Part shown: in pieces, positions 8,669 through 17,648 of the stretch
Numbering within the stretch: the stretch's first letter is position 1
Layout of the letters: each line of letters begins with the position of its first letter
NCBI GenBank assembly: GCA_003676145.1
Contig: NAUB01000024.1
Coordinates: 336,746 to 400,745, forward strand
Direction of reading: 5' to 3'
DNA length: 64,000 nucleotides
DNA from: a gamma proteobacterium symbiont of Stewartia floridana
Lineage (GTDB): Bacteria; Pseudomonadota; Gammaproteobacteria; Chromatiales; Chromatiaceae
Notes under the pieces: model-generated
What the model was told of the DNA's origin: nothing
The model's input: the letters and a program-made list of their open reading frames with translations, nothing else
Databases searched by the model: none
Made by a program: the position numbers and the translations under genes

Positions 8669-10073
8669 GATGTTCGCTTAAAAAGGATTCCAGATACTCG
8701 GTCAAATCCAGCGCATTATCCACGTTGACGATTTGTGAGATAATCTCCGGACTGGCTCCCAGGCTGGCTTTCAGCAACTCCCCCACACCACTACTCAGCC
8801 GTCCCTCGACGATCTTTGCATCGTCAGGCGAAGTCTCTGTCAGCAGCATCAGAAACATGGACTCATTACGACTACTGATCAGATCGGAACTACGCAACAT
8901 GGCGTAAAAAAGATTGGCCAGCTCTTCATAAACCTCGCTGGTTCTCTCTCCCAGCGTAAGATAGATCTCCTCCAAACCTTTGATATCGAGTAACAGCAGA
9001 CTTGAGTGGGAAACCTTATAGCGACCTATTCTCGCCTTTTCGACAGCGATAAAGCGTTCGAAAACATCCAGCGGCAATAACTGAAGTCTGCGTTCAAGTA
9101 TCGAGGCAAAAAGCGAATCCAAACCATAAAGAGCCGCGTTGACACCGAGCATACTCAGTTTATAGGCTTCGATATTGCGATGAATCTGATTTTCAGGTGG
9201 CGCAGTTCGATGACAGTCAAAACAGGTGGTTACAATTTCCGGCTCCTGAAATCGATGATCACAACTCCTGCAGTGATACATCATCGAGGGCTTGTCATAG
9301 TCGACACCGATATGCCTCAAGGTCTGATCACACTTGGGACAGACCAACCGATCATCTTGCCTGAAGTCTGACAGCTCCGCCGTATAGCCACAACGGAAGT
9401 GGTGTATCAGGTCATCCGCATCAAGCTCTTCCGACTCACATTGGGGGCAGGTCTCTTTGAAATTGAGGAACGCACAGCCACAGCTGGCACACTGATGTGT
9501 ACGGGTTACAAAGCGCGTCTGAACCAGATGTTGTGAGTTGAGAAAATCGAGGGTCTGCCAGATGCTTTGATCATGGCCACCGAACAAGCTTTCGATACCG
9601 GTAAAAGTATAACCGCCACGATTCTGAATCGATGCTATCGGTTCCACCTCTCTGTCTCTGCTGTAGAGATAGCGGACGACCCGTAGAGCAATATTGGTAT
9701 CCGCTTTCAAGCGCTGCTCCTGAAGCGCATCGATACGTCGATTAATGGACTCGACTTCATCCAACAGCTTGGCAGGCAGCTGTTGCTCCAATTGCTGGGA
9801 AGAGATCACAAAATCGACCTGGTCCTGCAGGGATTTCGACACATCTCCACCACGATTGATCAGAATCAGAGGCTTCAGATAGACCGCTGGGAGCAATTTC
9901 TGCCTTACCAATCCGATTATTCTATAGGCTTCTGATTCACTGCTAACCTCTAAAAGAAAATAGTCAGCCTCCGCACCCACATCCAGACTGCGCCATTGAG
10001 TATCATCTGTAGCCTTTTTGGCAGGCAGATGCAGCGGGTTCTGATCCCCTGTAATCAACACTCCTTCGCTCAT
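8658..10073 (-). CDS. TackOD1 zinc-binding protein with degenerate GGDEF domain
   Basis: 471 residues. The N-terminal third is a receiver-like region without clear catalytic residues. The centre (about 125-300) carries twelve cysteines, mostly in CxxC pairs (195/198, 209/212, 245/248, 268/271, 284/287), matching the TackOD1 output domain first described in archaeal signalling proteins. The C-terminal part (about 300-471) is a GGDEF-like domain in which the active-site GGDEF is NESMF (403-407), so it should not make c-di-GMP, while the inhibitory-site RxxD is kept as RSSD (394-397). By analogy with PelD this suggests a c-di-GMP receptor that switches on the neighbouring synthase; that is inference. 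It overlaps its upstream gene by four bases. Confidence 0.8.
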   Translation of the reverse strand: MSEGVLITGDQNPLHLPAKKATDDTQWRSLDVGAEADYFLLEVSSESEAYRIIGLVRQKLLPAVYLKPLILINRGGDVSKSLQDQVDFVISSQQLEQQLPAKLLDEVESINRRIDALQEQRLKADTNIALRVVRYLYSRDREVEPIASIQNRGGYTFTGIESLFGGHDQSIWQTLDFLNSQHLVQTRFVTRTHQCASCGCAFLNFKETCPQCESEELDADDLIHHFRCGYTAELSDFRQDDRLVCPKCDQTLRHIGVDYDKPSMMYHCRSCDHRFQEPEIVTTCFDCHRTAPPENQIHRNIEAYKLSMLGVNAALYGLDSLFASILERRLQLLPLDVFERFIAVEKARIGRYKVSHSSLLLLDIKGLEEIYLTLGERTSEVYEELANLFYAMLRSSDLISSRNESMFLMLLTETSPDDAKIVEGRLSSGVGELLKASLGASPEIISQIVNVDNALDLTEYLESFLSEHHAE

Positions 10074-11056
10074 CTTTCCCCCTCAACAGTCACTGCCATT
10101 CGGTCGAACTCCAGCCACCGTTTTGCCTCGTCGCTATTGATGGGCTTGACCCTTAGATGCAAAGCGCTCTCTTTTGGTGTGTAGTCATCAAACTTTCTGT
10201 CAGGAAAGGGCACGGCAGCCGACTTCAGGCTGGAAACCTCTGCTCGGCTCAGAGTTCCGTCCGGCAACCTGACATTCACGGATTGCCCGCTCAAAACCGG
10301 CAATTGATCATCCGCCCTGGTAAAGGCATCGACCCATACCTCCGGAGTTTCGGGCACCAGAATCAGAATCGTCTCTTTTCGGTTGACGATCTCATGCAGA
10401 TGATAATTAACAGCAATCACATCACCATCCACCGGAGCGGCGATTCGCTCAAAGCCACAATCTTCAACCTCACTATGGCTTTTCAGTTGCAGCTCCAGCT
10501 CCTGCTGCTGTAACTCGATCTCCTGCGCGAGGATTTCAATCTCTACGTCCAACTCATCCAGCAGTCTCTGCAGCGACTGGGACTCCGTCTGCTTGCGTCG
10601 TTCCAGTTCCAACACCCGGCCAAGACGCCGCTCATCGATCAGCTGCTGTTTCCTCGCCGCACTCTTATCCCTGCGAAGCTTCAAGCCCTTCAATCTCTGC
10701 TTATCCAGCGCAATCGATTGCCGGAGCTTTCTGATCGCCTTATCGGATTTGGCTGCACACTGCTGGTTGGTTTCAAGCACCACGATTTGCTCACCCGAAA
10801 CCACCCGATCTCCCGCTTTTACTTTGAGTGTGGCGATGCGTCCACCCTGTAGCGCGGCAACTCGAACCCGTTCAACGGCCACTTGTCCGTCAACCTTGAA
10901 TTGGGTAAACCGGGTGAAAGTGAAATAGATCAGATAGATCGCCAGTAGTGCCAGAAACAGCAGGTAGAGCGCATGCGTCAAGCGAGACCAGATCGACTTG
11001 GGCGCCTGCCCTTCCGGTCCGACCACCACAAAACTTTTTTTGTTTCTAATTCTCAT
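10070..11056 (-). CDS. HlyD-like membrane fusion protein of the exopolysaccharide operon
   Basis: 328 residues. One N-terminal membrane segment (about 25-47) is followed by a biotinyl-lipoyl half domain (GGRIATLKVKAGDRVVSGEQ), a long alpha-helical hairpin rich in Arg, Gln, Leu and Glu (about 98-195), the second lipoyl half (IAAPVDGDVIAVNY), and a C-terminal beta-barrel. Such proteins bridge an inner-membrane exporter and a TolC channel; here no ABC or RND exporter is present, and the natural partner is the glycosyltransferase. Its start abuts the stop of the TolC-like gene, and its stop overlaps the next start by four bases, so translation is probably coupled. Confidence 0.85.
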   Translation of the reverse strand: MRIRNKKSFVVVGPEGQAPKSIWSRLTHALYLLFLALLAIYLIYFTFTRFTQFKVDGQVAVERVRVAALQGGRIATLKVKAGDRVVSGEQIVVLETNQQCAAKSDKAIRKLRQSIALDKQRLKGLKLRRDKSAARKQQLIDERRLGRVLELERRKQTESQSLQRLLDELDVEIEILAQEIELQQQELELQLKSHSEVEDCGFERIAAPVDGDVIAVNYHLHEIVNRKETILILVPETPEVWVDAFTRADDQLPVLSGQSVNVRLPDGTLSRAEVSSLKSAAVPFPDRKFDDYTPKESALHLRVKPINSDEAKRWLEFDRMAVTVEGER

Positions 11057-13126
11057 CTATTGACCATCACTGAGTTGCAGATAACTGTCGAGATCGTGTA
11101 GTGCGAACTGCTCAACTCCAAATGCTGAAGCGAGCTCTTCAATGACTGATTCCAGTTCGACTTCATGCATGAAATCCTCAGGGCGCAAAGCCACCACCAC
11201 TTTCGCCACCGACAAATGAGGCAATACTTTGGCGAGTCGGCGTTTTAAACTCTCAACCCGGTTTATTTCGTAGGCCATGAGATAGACCCGGTCAACATTG
11301 CGATCCAGTGTTTGATAATCCTCAGCATCCCAATGCAATGGTACAGACACAGCGAGTTTCACCTGTTCACCAAGACGTTGCTGAATGTCGCTTATGAGTT
11401 GTTGATAGCGATCCAGATAGTTGCGCCTGTTCGGTTTGAAATCCGCTAAGGTATGAGGCTCCACATCGATATGCAGATAACCGCCGCCTTCCGTTAACTG
11501 TTCGAGCCTGTCCAGTAAACCGGCTTGTCTGGATTGTTTCAGCCAGCCGTTATCCCCTACCAGGGTCTGGATATCAATCCCCTGTTGTTGGGCATCATTC
11601 ATAAAGTCGATCAGTTTCAGCTCAGGTATCCTGGCACTCCCGCTCAGCACAACCTTTGAAACACCTTTCGCGCGCAGAAACTCCTGAATCACACCATTCG
11701 GCAACTTGATGAAGCTGTCAGACCAGATGTAGATGGAGCGCTCTCCCCGTCTGGCCCGGTAAAAACTGTTCTTCAATGGTATCGTCTCTACCAGCTCGGT
11801 ACTGTAGGCAACCCCGGACCGGGCAAACACCCGATGTACCCGGCGATACATCTCTTCAACAGCACGCATCAACTCCACCGCACCTTCTATTAAGGTTGTC
11901 ATCTGGGTTACTGCCGACTTGAAACCACCCTCTTGAGGCAACCAGTGGTGTCGCCCAATGGAGCGGCGTAACTGTTCGTAGGCAGCCAGGTAGCGGTAGT
12001 TCTGTTTGACTACCCGCTCCCGCTGTTCCAACAGTTCACCATAGGCCAGCTCGGCCCGTCTCAGCCGGCGCCTTTGCTCTTCCTTCAGCTCCTGTTCAAG
12101 TTCCTTTTTGTGGAGGTCAACCACCGATTCGGAGTAGCGACCACCGGCAAGCGGCATGGAAAACGCAGCCCCGACCGTCGCTCCGTTTTCGTCACGATCC
12201 TCATCGATGTTGTAGCGCAGATAAAAACGCAATCGCTTGTCGTCGTTGGCAACGCTCTGCTCATCCAGAATCGAATGCCGTAACTCGACCAATCGTTGCT
12301 GTTCCGGGTCATTCGTTATACGCCGCCTGATCTCTGCCATATCCATATCCAGCAGCGGCGGCATTCCGGCTCCGACCTCGTCCAGTTGGCGATCCAGCCC
12401 TCTCTGCAGCATTCGATAGTGTTCCAGGATCGATTTCAGCTCTCTTTGGCTGTCGAGCAGGTCATCCAGATAGAGCCCCCCCATCAGATAACTCTCTTTC
12501 TGCATCGCAAAGAGTTTTGCCAGAAACGCCTCCTTGAGCGTCAGCAACGGCAACCAGACAGGGGCAAAGCTGTCTCTGGTTGAGTCGTAGCGGCAGTTCT
12601 CCAGGGTCTTACGAAGATCGAGTTTCGCCTGTAAGGCCTCGGTCTCTGCTCTTGTCTCTGCGAGATTGGCGCGGTGCCTTTTTTCCCGATACCCATCCTC
12701 GAGTACTCGCCAGGTCAGCCCCACATAGGCGCGTTGCCTGTCTTCGGATTCGAAGTCCGAATCCCACTCGTCCCGTACACCGGCATCGAAATAGAGGCCC
12801 AGATCCTTACGTGAAAGGTCGGCCTCCTTCAACAGGGCCTGTTGCCGGTAGTTTACCGATTGGGATCTTTCACAATTCGTCTTCAAAAGATTTCTGGTCG
12901 ACCGGTCAGACATTTGATGTGAGATCAACTGATCGAGCTGATCGGCCTGCTCGGAGAGCCATTGCCAATGCAGTTCAGCTTCTTGATCGATTGATGCAGC
13001 TGAACTCGGTGTTAGCAGAACTGTCTCTGAATCGGTGGAGTTCCGCTCAGCAGCAATTGAGAACAGAGGGGATATCAGGCCAAGGAGTAACAGAAACGGA
13101 AGATTTAAACGACTAGAGTGTTTCAC
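11057..13126 (-). CDS. TolC-like outer-membrane protein fused to a glycosidase-like domain
   Basis: 689 residues, much longer than the usual 420-490 of TolC proteins. A signal peptide (ending SPLFSIAA) leads into an alpha-helical TolC-type region (about 40-440) with two sectors that each contain a long coiled helix and a strand-like segment (LGLYFDAGVRD and RFYLRYNIDED). The C-terminal 240 residues form an alpha/beta barrel-like domain with HIDVEPH (Asp554, Glu556) and YLMAYE (near 618), the pattern of GH18-like glycosidases. A channel carrying its own polysaccharide-processing domain fits glycan export. First gene of the operon; a possible promoter (TTGACT-N18-TACTCT, 13156-13185) precedes it on the minus strand. 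Confidence 0.8.
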   Translation of the reverse strand: MKHSSRLNLPFLLLLGLISPLFSIAAERNSTDSETVLLTPSSAASIDQEAELHWQWLSEQADQLDQLISHQMSDRSTRNLLKTNCERSQSVNYRQQALLKEADLSRKDLGLYFDAGVRDEWDSDFESEDRQRAYVGLTWRVLEDGYREKRHRANLAETRAETEALQAKLDLRKTLENCRYDSTRDSFAPVWLPLLTLKEAFLAKLFAMQKESYLMGGLYLDDLLDSQRELKSILEHYRMLQRGLDRQLDEVGAGMPPLLDMDMAEIRRRITNDPEQQRLVELRHSILDEQSVANDDKRLRFYLRYNIDEDRDENGATVGAAFSMPLAGGRYSESVVDLHKKELEQELKEEQRRRLRRAELAYGELLEQRERVVKQNYRYLAAYEQLRRSIGRHHWLPQEGGFKSAVTQMTTLIEGAVELMRAVEEMYRRVHRVFARSGVAYSTELVETIPLKNSFYRARRGERSIYIWSDSFIKLPNGVIQEFLRAKGVSKVVLSGSARIPELKLIDFMNDAQQQGIDIQTLVGDNGWLKQSRQAGLLDRLEQLTEGGGYLHIDVEPHTLADFKPNRRNYLDRYQQLISDIQQRLGEQVKLAVSVPLHWDAEDYQTLDRNVDRVYLMAYEINRVESLKRRLAKVLPHLSVAKVVVALRPEDFMHEVELESVIEELASAFGVEQFALHDLDSYLQLSDGQ

Positions 13127-13394
13127 TTAAACAGTTAGATATACAGTTGTTTTCAAGAGTATGGATTGTTGGCCTATGGAGTCAAGTTAACTTTTGAAAA
13201 CTTAATGTCAAATATTCTTGATGAAGATCGTTTTTAGCACTATTGACCATCGAGATCCAGCGACTGAATCCTCTACCAGCGAAGTTGTTGCTACAGCATA
13301 ATCAACTGCCCTGATAGAAACCGGTCAAGCCAACTATTTCTAACTGCGATTTCAGAAATAAAATCTATTTCTTAAGACTTTCTTAATATATCAG

Positions 13395-16300
13395 CTATGA
13401 AGACTTGGACTCCATCAACGGGTCCCCGGACAGCTTTCTGAAACCTGCTGAGATGCTGGCCGAGAGATTCTCTCCCAGCACCAAAAGACAGGGCGTCAGA
13501 ATCAGTGTCAACAGCGTCGCAAATGAGAGGCCGCCTGCAATGGCGCTGGCAAGTTGGGTCCACCATTGAGTGGATGGTGCACCGAAACTGATAGCGCGGT
13601 GAATCAGGTCGATATTCATTGCCAGTACCATCGGCATCAATCCCAATACCGTAGTGAATGCGGTCAGAAACACCGGGCGCAAGCGTCTACGCCCGGTTGT
13701 CAGTGCCGCATTGAAACTGTCCAATCCTTCACGACGCAATCGGTTATAGGTATCGATAAGGACGATATTGTTGTTCACCACAATACCGGCCAAAGCGATG
13801 ATGCCCAAACCAACCATGACCACACCGAACGGTTGCGCAGTAATCAGCAGTCCGAGCAGAACCCCTGCAGTTGAAAACACAATGGCGGAAAGCACCAGGA
13901 ACGCCTGATAAATGGAATTGAACTGAATCACCAATACCAGCGCCATCAGAAAGATGGCACTGATGAAGGCCCCCATAAGAAAGTTCATGGCTTCTCTCTG
14001 GTCTTCATCCTCACCTTTAAAGCTAATCTTTACCATGGCATCCAGATCAGCATCCGCAATCAGCTGTTGCAGTCCTTTCAACTGGGTGTCGGGCAGCAGT
14101 CCTTCCTCCACATCCGCCTGGATGGTAATCACCCGTTGCGCATCGACACGGCGCAAGTTACCGCTTTTCGCCGCAGGTTGCAGCGTAACGAAATTACTGA
14201 TCGGCACCATACCTTTTACGGTGGAAACCTTGAGTTGATCCAGCTGACCCAGATTACGCTCGCTGTAGGGAAAGCGAATTCTGATATCCACTTCATCATC
14301 CGTATCGTCGGGCCGGTACTCGGTTACCTTGATTCCGCTGGTGATCATCTGTACCGCACTACCCAGCATCGACACACTCGCGCCATAGCGAGCGGCAAGT
14401 TCACGATCGACTTCAAGCCGCCAATCGATACCGGGCAGAGGTCGATCATCCTCAATGTCCACGTAACCACCCTGGTCAGCCATCAATCCACGTAATTGGG
14501 AGACCACTTTGGATACCCGTTCGAACTCTCGACTGCTGAGTTCGATCTGAATCGGTTTGCCTCCGGATGGACCATTCTCCGCTTTGCGAAACTCAAGCTG
14601 AATACCCGGAATGTCTTGTGTGCGTTGACGCATCTCTTCAAGAATTTCAGCAGCCGGACGTCGTTGGTCCCAGTCGATGAATTCAAGCTGTATGACACCA
14701 ACTACATCTTCTGCCATATTCTGTCCCTGGGCCGAATTGAAAGAGCGCGCATAGACCGAATCAAGCTCAGCAAAGTCCAACACCCGCTGTTCGACCTGGC
14801 GCACAATGGCATCTTTTTCATGGACAGAGAGATCACCCCGGGCATGCACCTGTATCTGAGCAAACTCCGGTTCAACATCCGGAAAGAACTCCATACCCTT
14901 ACCAAACTGCGCATAGGAGAGGTAGGCCACAAACATCGCCAACAAGGCGACTCCCAGGGTCTTTGCCGGATGATGCAGGACCATTGCAAGCAGTTTAGTA
15001 TAGCGCTGAGTGAAGCTTCCTTCTGCAACTGTGTCGGTCGATTGCCCACGCCGGGTGATCGTTCCACCCAGCACAGGCACAAACACCAATGCCATTGCCA
15101 GCGATGCACTCAAGGCGATAATCACTGTGATCGGCAGATACTTCATAAACTCCCCAACCAAACCTGGCCAGAACAGCAATGGGGCAAATACCGCCAGGGT
15201 GGTCAAAGTGGATGCGGTAATCGGCCAGGACATACGTTTTGCCGCTGACGCATAGGCCTCCATGGGCGCTTTCCCCTGCTGCATTTTGCGGTCAGCCATT
15301 TCAATCACCACGATGGCACCGTCTACCAGCATACCCACCACCAGGATCAGGCTGAAAAGCACTACGATATTGAGCGTGAAGCCCATTGAGTCGAGTACCA
15401 GTATTGCCGCAAGGAATGAACCGGGGATAGCCAATCCGACCAGAACGGCAGACCTCGGTCCCAATGCGGCGATGATCACGATCATCACCAGAATGATGGC
15501 CGAGAGAATGTTATTCTGCAGGTCGCTGAGCATCTCTCTGATCTGGTCCGACTTATCCTGCATGTAGGAGACATTCAATCCGGCTGGCCAATGTTTGCGC
15601 TCAGCCTCGACAACGTTTCTAACATCAGTGATGGTATCGATGATGTTGGCACCAACCCGCTTTTTCACCTCGAGCGTCAATGCGGGTTGGCCATCCACTC
15701 GGGCAAAACTCTCTGGATCCTTGAAACTGCGCCGGATGCTCGCCACTTCACCAAAGGTAATCACCCGATCGCCGTCCACCTTGACCGGCAGTCGTAACAC
15801 ATCATCCAACTCTTCGATGACACCGGGTACCTTGAGCACCAGCCGACCCGCACCTGTGTCCATCGCCCCGGCGGCAACCAACCGGTTGTTATTCGTCACC
15901 ATGGAGATCAATTCGTCATATTCGACACCGTAGGTCTCCATGATCGCTGGATCGACAACCACCTCGAGCACCGCTTCACGATCACCACCAATCTCCGCTT
16001 CCAATACCCCGGGCAGGGCCTCGATTCGATCCTGCAGATCCCTGGCAATATTCACCAGACTGCGCTCCGGAATGGGACCGGAGAGGGAGACAGTCAAGAC
16101 TGGGAACAGAGCGACATTCACCTCTACCACTTCAGGCTCATCTGTCGCATCCGGCAGCTTCACTTTTGCGATATCGACCTTTTCACGCACATCGGTCAAT
16201 GCCTGTTTACTGTCAAAGCCTGCGCTGAACTCCAGCTGTACCGAAGCATGCCCTTCCCCTGCCGTACTCTTCATCTCTTTGAGACCGGCGATGGACTGCA

Positions 16301-16514
16301 GCTCTTTCTCCATCGGTCTGACCAGCAACCTTTCAGCATCCTCAGGCGAAATGCCTTCATGACTCATCGAGACATAGATGATGGGTACGGCAATATCGGG
16401 TTCCGACTCTTTTGGTATGCCGTTATAGGCCATCGCGCCGGCAAGCAGAATAAACAGCAGCGAGAGCAGAACGGCGCGACTGCGCGAGAAGGCAAGATCG
16501 ATCAGGTTATTCAT
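13395..16514 (-). CDS. RND efflux pump inner-membrane permease
   Basis: 1039 residues, the normal size for the AcrB/HAE family: twelve membrane segments and two large periplasmic loops. The N-terminus (LIDLAFSRSRAVLL, then GIPKESEPDIAVP) and the docking and porter regions are typical. The proton-relay helix reads LVDGAIVV, so one of the two aspartates usual in AcrB is a glycine; this occurs in several RND subfamilies. It works with the adaptor encoded 15 bases upstream and an outer-membrane channel that is not encoded here, unless the TolC fusion next door serves, which I doubt. The operon is under TetR control (operators at 17600-17631). Confidence 0.93.
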   Translation of the reverse strand: MNNLIDLAFSRSRAVLLSLLFILLAGAMAYNGIPKESEPDIAVPIIYVSMSHEGISPEDAERLLVRPMEKELQSIAGLKEMKSTAGEGHASVQLEFSAGFDSKQALTDVREKVDIAKVKLPDATDEPEVVEVNVALFPVLTVSLSGPIPERSLVNIARDLQDRIEALPGVLEAEIGGDREAVLEVVVDPAIMETYGVEYDELISMVTNNNRLVAAGAMDTGAGRLVLKVPGVIEELDDVLRLPVKVDGDRVITFGEVASIRRSFKDPESFARVDGQPALTLEVKKRVGANIIDTITDVRNVVEAERKHWPAGLNVSYMQDKSDQIREMLSDLQNNILSAIILVMIVIIAALGPRSAVLVGLAIPGSFLAAILVLDSMGFTLNIVVLFSLILVVGMLVDGAIVVIEMADRKMQQGKAPMEAYASAAKRMSWPITASTLTTLAVFAPLLFWPGLVGEFMKYLPITVIIALSASLAMALVFVPVLGGTITRRGQSTDTVAEGSFTQRYTKLLAMVLHHPAKTLGVALLAMFVAYLSYAQFGKGMEFFPDVEPEFAQIQVHARGDLSVHEKDAIVRQVEQRVLDFAELDSVYARSFNSAQGQNMAEDVVGVIQLEFIDWDQRRPAAEILEEMRQRTQDIPGIQLEFRKAENGPSGGKPIQIELSSREFERVSKVVSQLRGLMADQGGYVDIEDDRPLPGIDWRLEVDRELAARYGASVSMLGSAVQMITSGIKVTEYRPDDTDDEVDIRIRFPYSERNLGQLDQLKVSTVKGMVPISNFVTLQPAAKSGNLRRVDAQRVITIQADVEEGLLPDTQLKGLQQLIADADLDAMVKISFKGEDEDQREAMNFLMGAFISAIFLMALVLVIQFNSIYQAFLVLSAIVFSTAGVLLGLLITAQPFGVVMVGLGIIALAGIVVNNNIVLIDTYNRLRREGLDSFNAALTTGRRRLRPVFLTAFTTVLGLMPMVLAMNIDLIHRAISFGAPSTQWWTQLASAIAGGLSFATLLTLILTPCLLVLGENLSASISAGFRKLSGDPLMESKSS

Positions 16515-16516
16515 TA

Positions 16517-16536
16517 GTGTTAACAGGCCCTAGGAT
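16517..16536. repeat. GTGTTAACAGG element, copy 1
   Basis: GTGTTAACAGGCCCTAGGAT lies across the adaptor stop codon and the 15-base gap before the RND gene. It differs by one base from a 20-mer at 22701-22720. A third copy is at 63903-63931 on the other strand. Confidence 0.6.
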
Positions 16537-17585
16537 GCCGGCACCGGTATGACGGTTTCACCCGCGTTGACGAAGCCCTGTCCCTGGGAAATGATCCGTA
16601 CAGATTCAGGTAATCCGGAAACCCAGATTCCATCTGCTTCGGTACGTACGAATTCGATCGGATAAAACGCCGTCAAACCGGCCTGATCAACACTCTTGAT
16701 ACCAACGGTGCCACTGTCGTTCAACGCAAGCACGGCCGGTGAAATGAAATGTGCCTGCTCCTTGCCGATGACGATTCGCAACTCCGCACTGACGCCGGCA
16801 TTGATTCGGCCATGCTGGTTGTCGATCTCAGCTTCCACCCGAAAGCTGTGGGTTTCCGAATCACCGAGCTGGGAGATGTAGGTGATATGGCCTTCAGCCT
16901 CCTGGCCGTCCAACAGACGTACTTTGATCAGCTGTCCCATAGCCAGTTTTCCAGCCGCCTGCTGTGAGACCAGCCCAACCGCTTTGAGTACCGATTCATC
17001 GAGAATCAAGGCAACCTTGTCACCCTTTTCCAGATGACTGCCCAATTCCACATAGCGCTGTTCGAGAATACCGCTGAAGGGCGCTTTGATCCGGATATAG
17101 TCCAACTCAAGCCTGGCCCGCTTCAGATCAGCCTCTGCCGCCGCCAGTGAGGCGAGAGCCGATTTCAACTGCTTCTCCGACTGAAGCCCACGCTGCTCTA
17201 GCTTACGCGCCCCGGCCACTTCGAGTTTAAAGCGATCCACCGCCGCCTCAGCCTGCTTCAGCTGCGCATGGCGATCTTCAGCATCCAGTTCAACGATCAC
17301 GTTTTCTGCAACAACCCTTTGGCCTTTTGCGAAAGGTAATTCAGCCACTTTTGATGCGGTCTGTGCACGTACTTCAATGGTGCGATTCGGTATCAATTCA
17401 CCCTGCACCACGATCTCCCGATCGATCATCTCAGCCTTGATATCAAGCACCTGAACCTGCATCACCGGCTTGGATGTGATCTCCTCTGTGGCAACAGGGT
17501 CGTTCACTTTCGCCATGGCACCACTCAACATCCATACCACAACCAGCATCAGGAGCCCGATGGATAGATAGGTAGAATTCTTCAT
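16530..17585 (-). CDS. RND efflux periplasmic adaptor subunit
   Basis: 351 residues. A single N-terminal hydrophobic anchor (about 5-26) is followed by the lipoyl half-motif (VRAQTASKVAELPFAKGQRV), an alpha-hairpin (about 105-165), the second lipoyl half (IKAPFSGILEQRYVELGSHL) and beta-barrel and membrane-proximal domains. It links the RND permease to an outer-membrane channel in the periplasm. No lipobox cysteine is seen, so it is probably anchored by its N-terminal helix. It is transcribed with the permease gene (15-base gap), and its promoter region carries two TGACY-N3-GGTCA operators just upstream of the start. Confidence 0.92.
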   Translation of the reverse strand: MKNSTYLSIGLLMLVVVWMLSGAMAKVNDPVATEEITSKPVMQVQVLDIKAEMIDREIVVQGELIPNRTIEVRAQTASKVAELPFAKGQRVVAENVIVELDAEDRHAQLKQAEAAVDRFKLEVAGARKLEQRGLQSEKQLKSALASLAAAEADLKRARLELDYIRIKAPFSGILEQRYVELGSHLEKGDKVALILDESVLKAVGLVSQQAAGKLAMGQLIKVRLLDGQEAEGHITYISQLGDSETHSFRVEAEIDNQHGRINAGVSAELRIVIGKEQAHFISPAVLALNDSGTVGIKSVDQAGLTAFYPIEFVRTEADGIWVSGLPESVRIISQGQGFVNAGETVIPVPAS

Positions 17586-17599
17586 TACGTCCTCATTAC

Positions 17600-17631
17600 T
17601 GACTCATGGTCAGTTTGTGACCAGCGGTCAC
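17600..17631. promoter_or_regulatory. Double TetR operator of the efflux operon
   Basis: TGACTCATGGTCA (17600-17612) and TGACCAGCGGTCA (17618-17630) both fit TGACY-N3-GGTCA, with centres 18 bp apart. The same pair with the same spacing lies upstream of the TetR gene (18297-18328). They sit directly before the adaptor gene start at 17585, so repressor binding would block transcription there. Confidence 0.75.
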
Positions 17632-17648
17632 CTAATAGCAAATTTTTT

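Noticed and set aside
14496..15248. 250-codon plus-strand frame inside the RND permease gene
   Set aside because: The minus strand carries an uninterrupted, conserved RND protein; the opposite frame has no domain.
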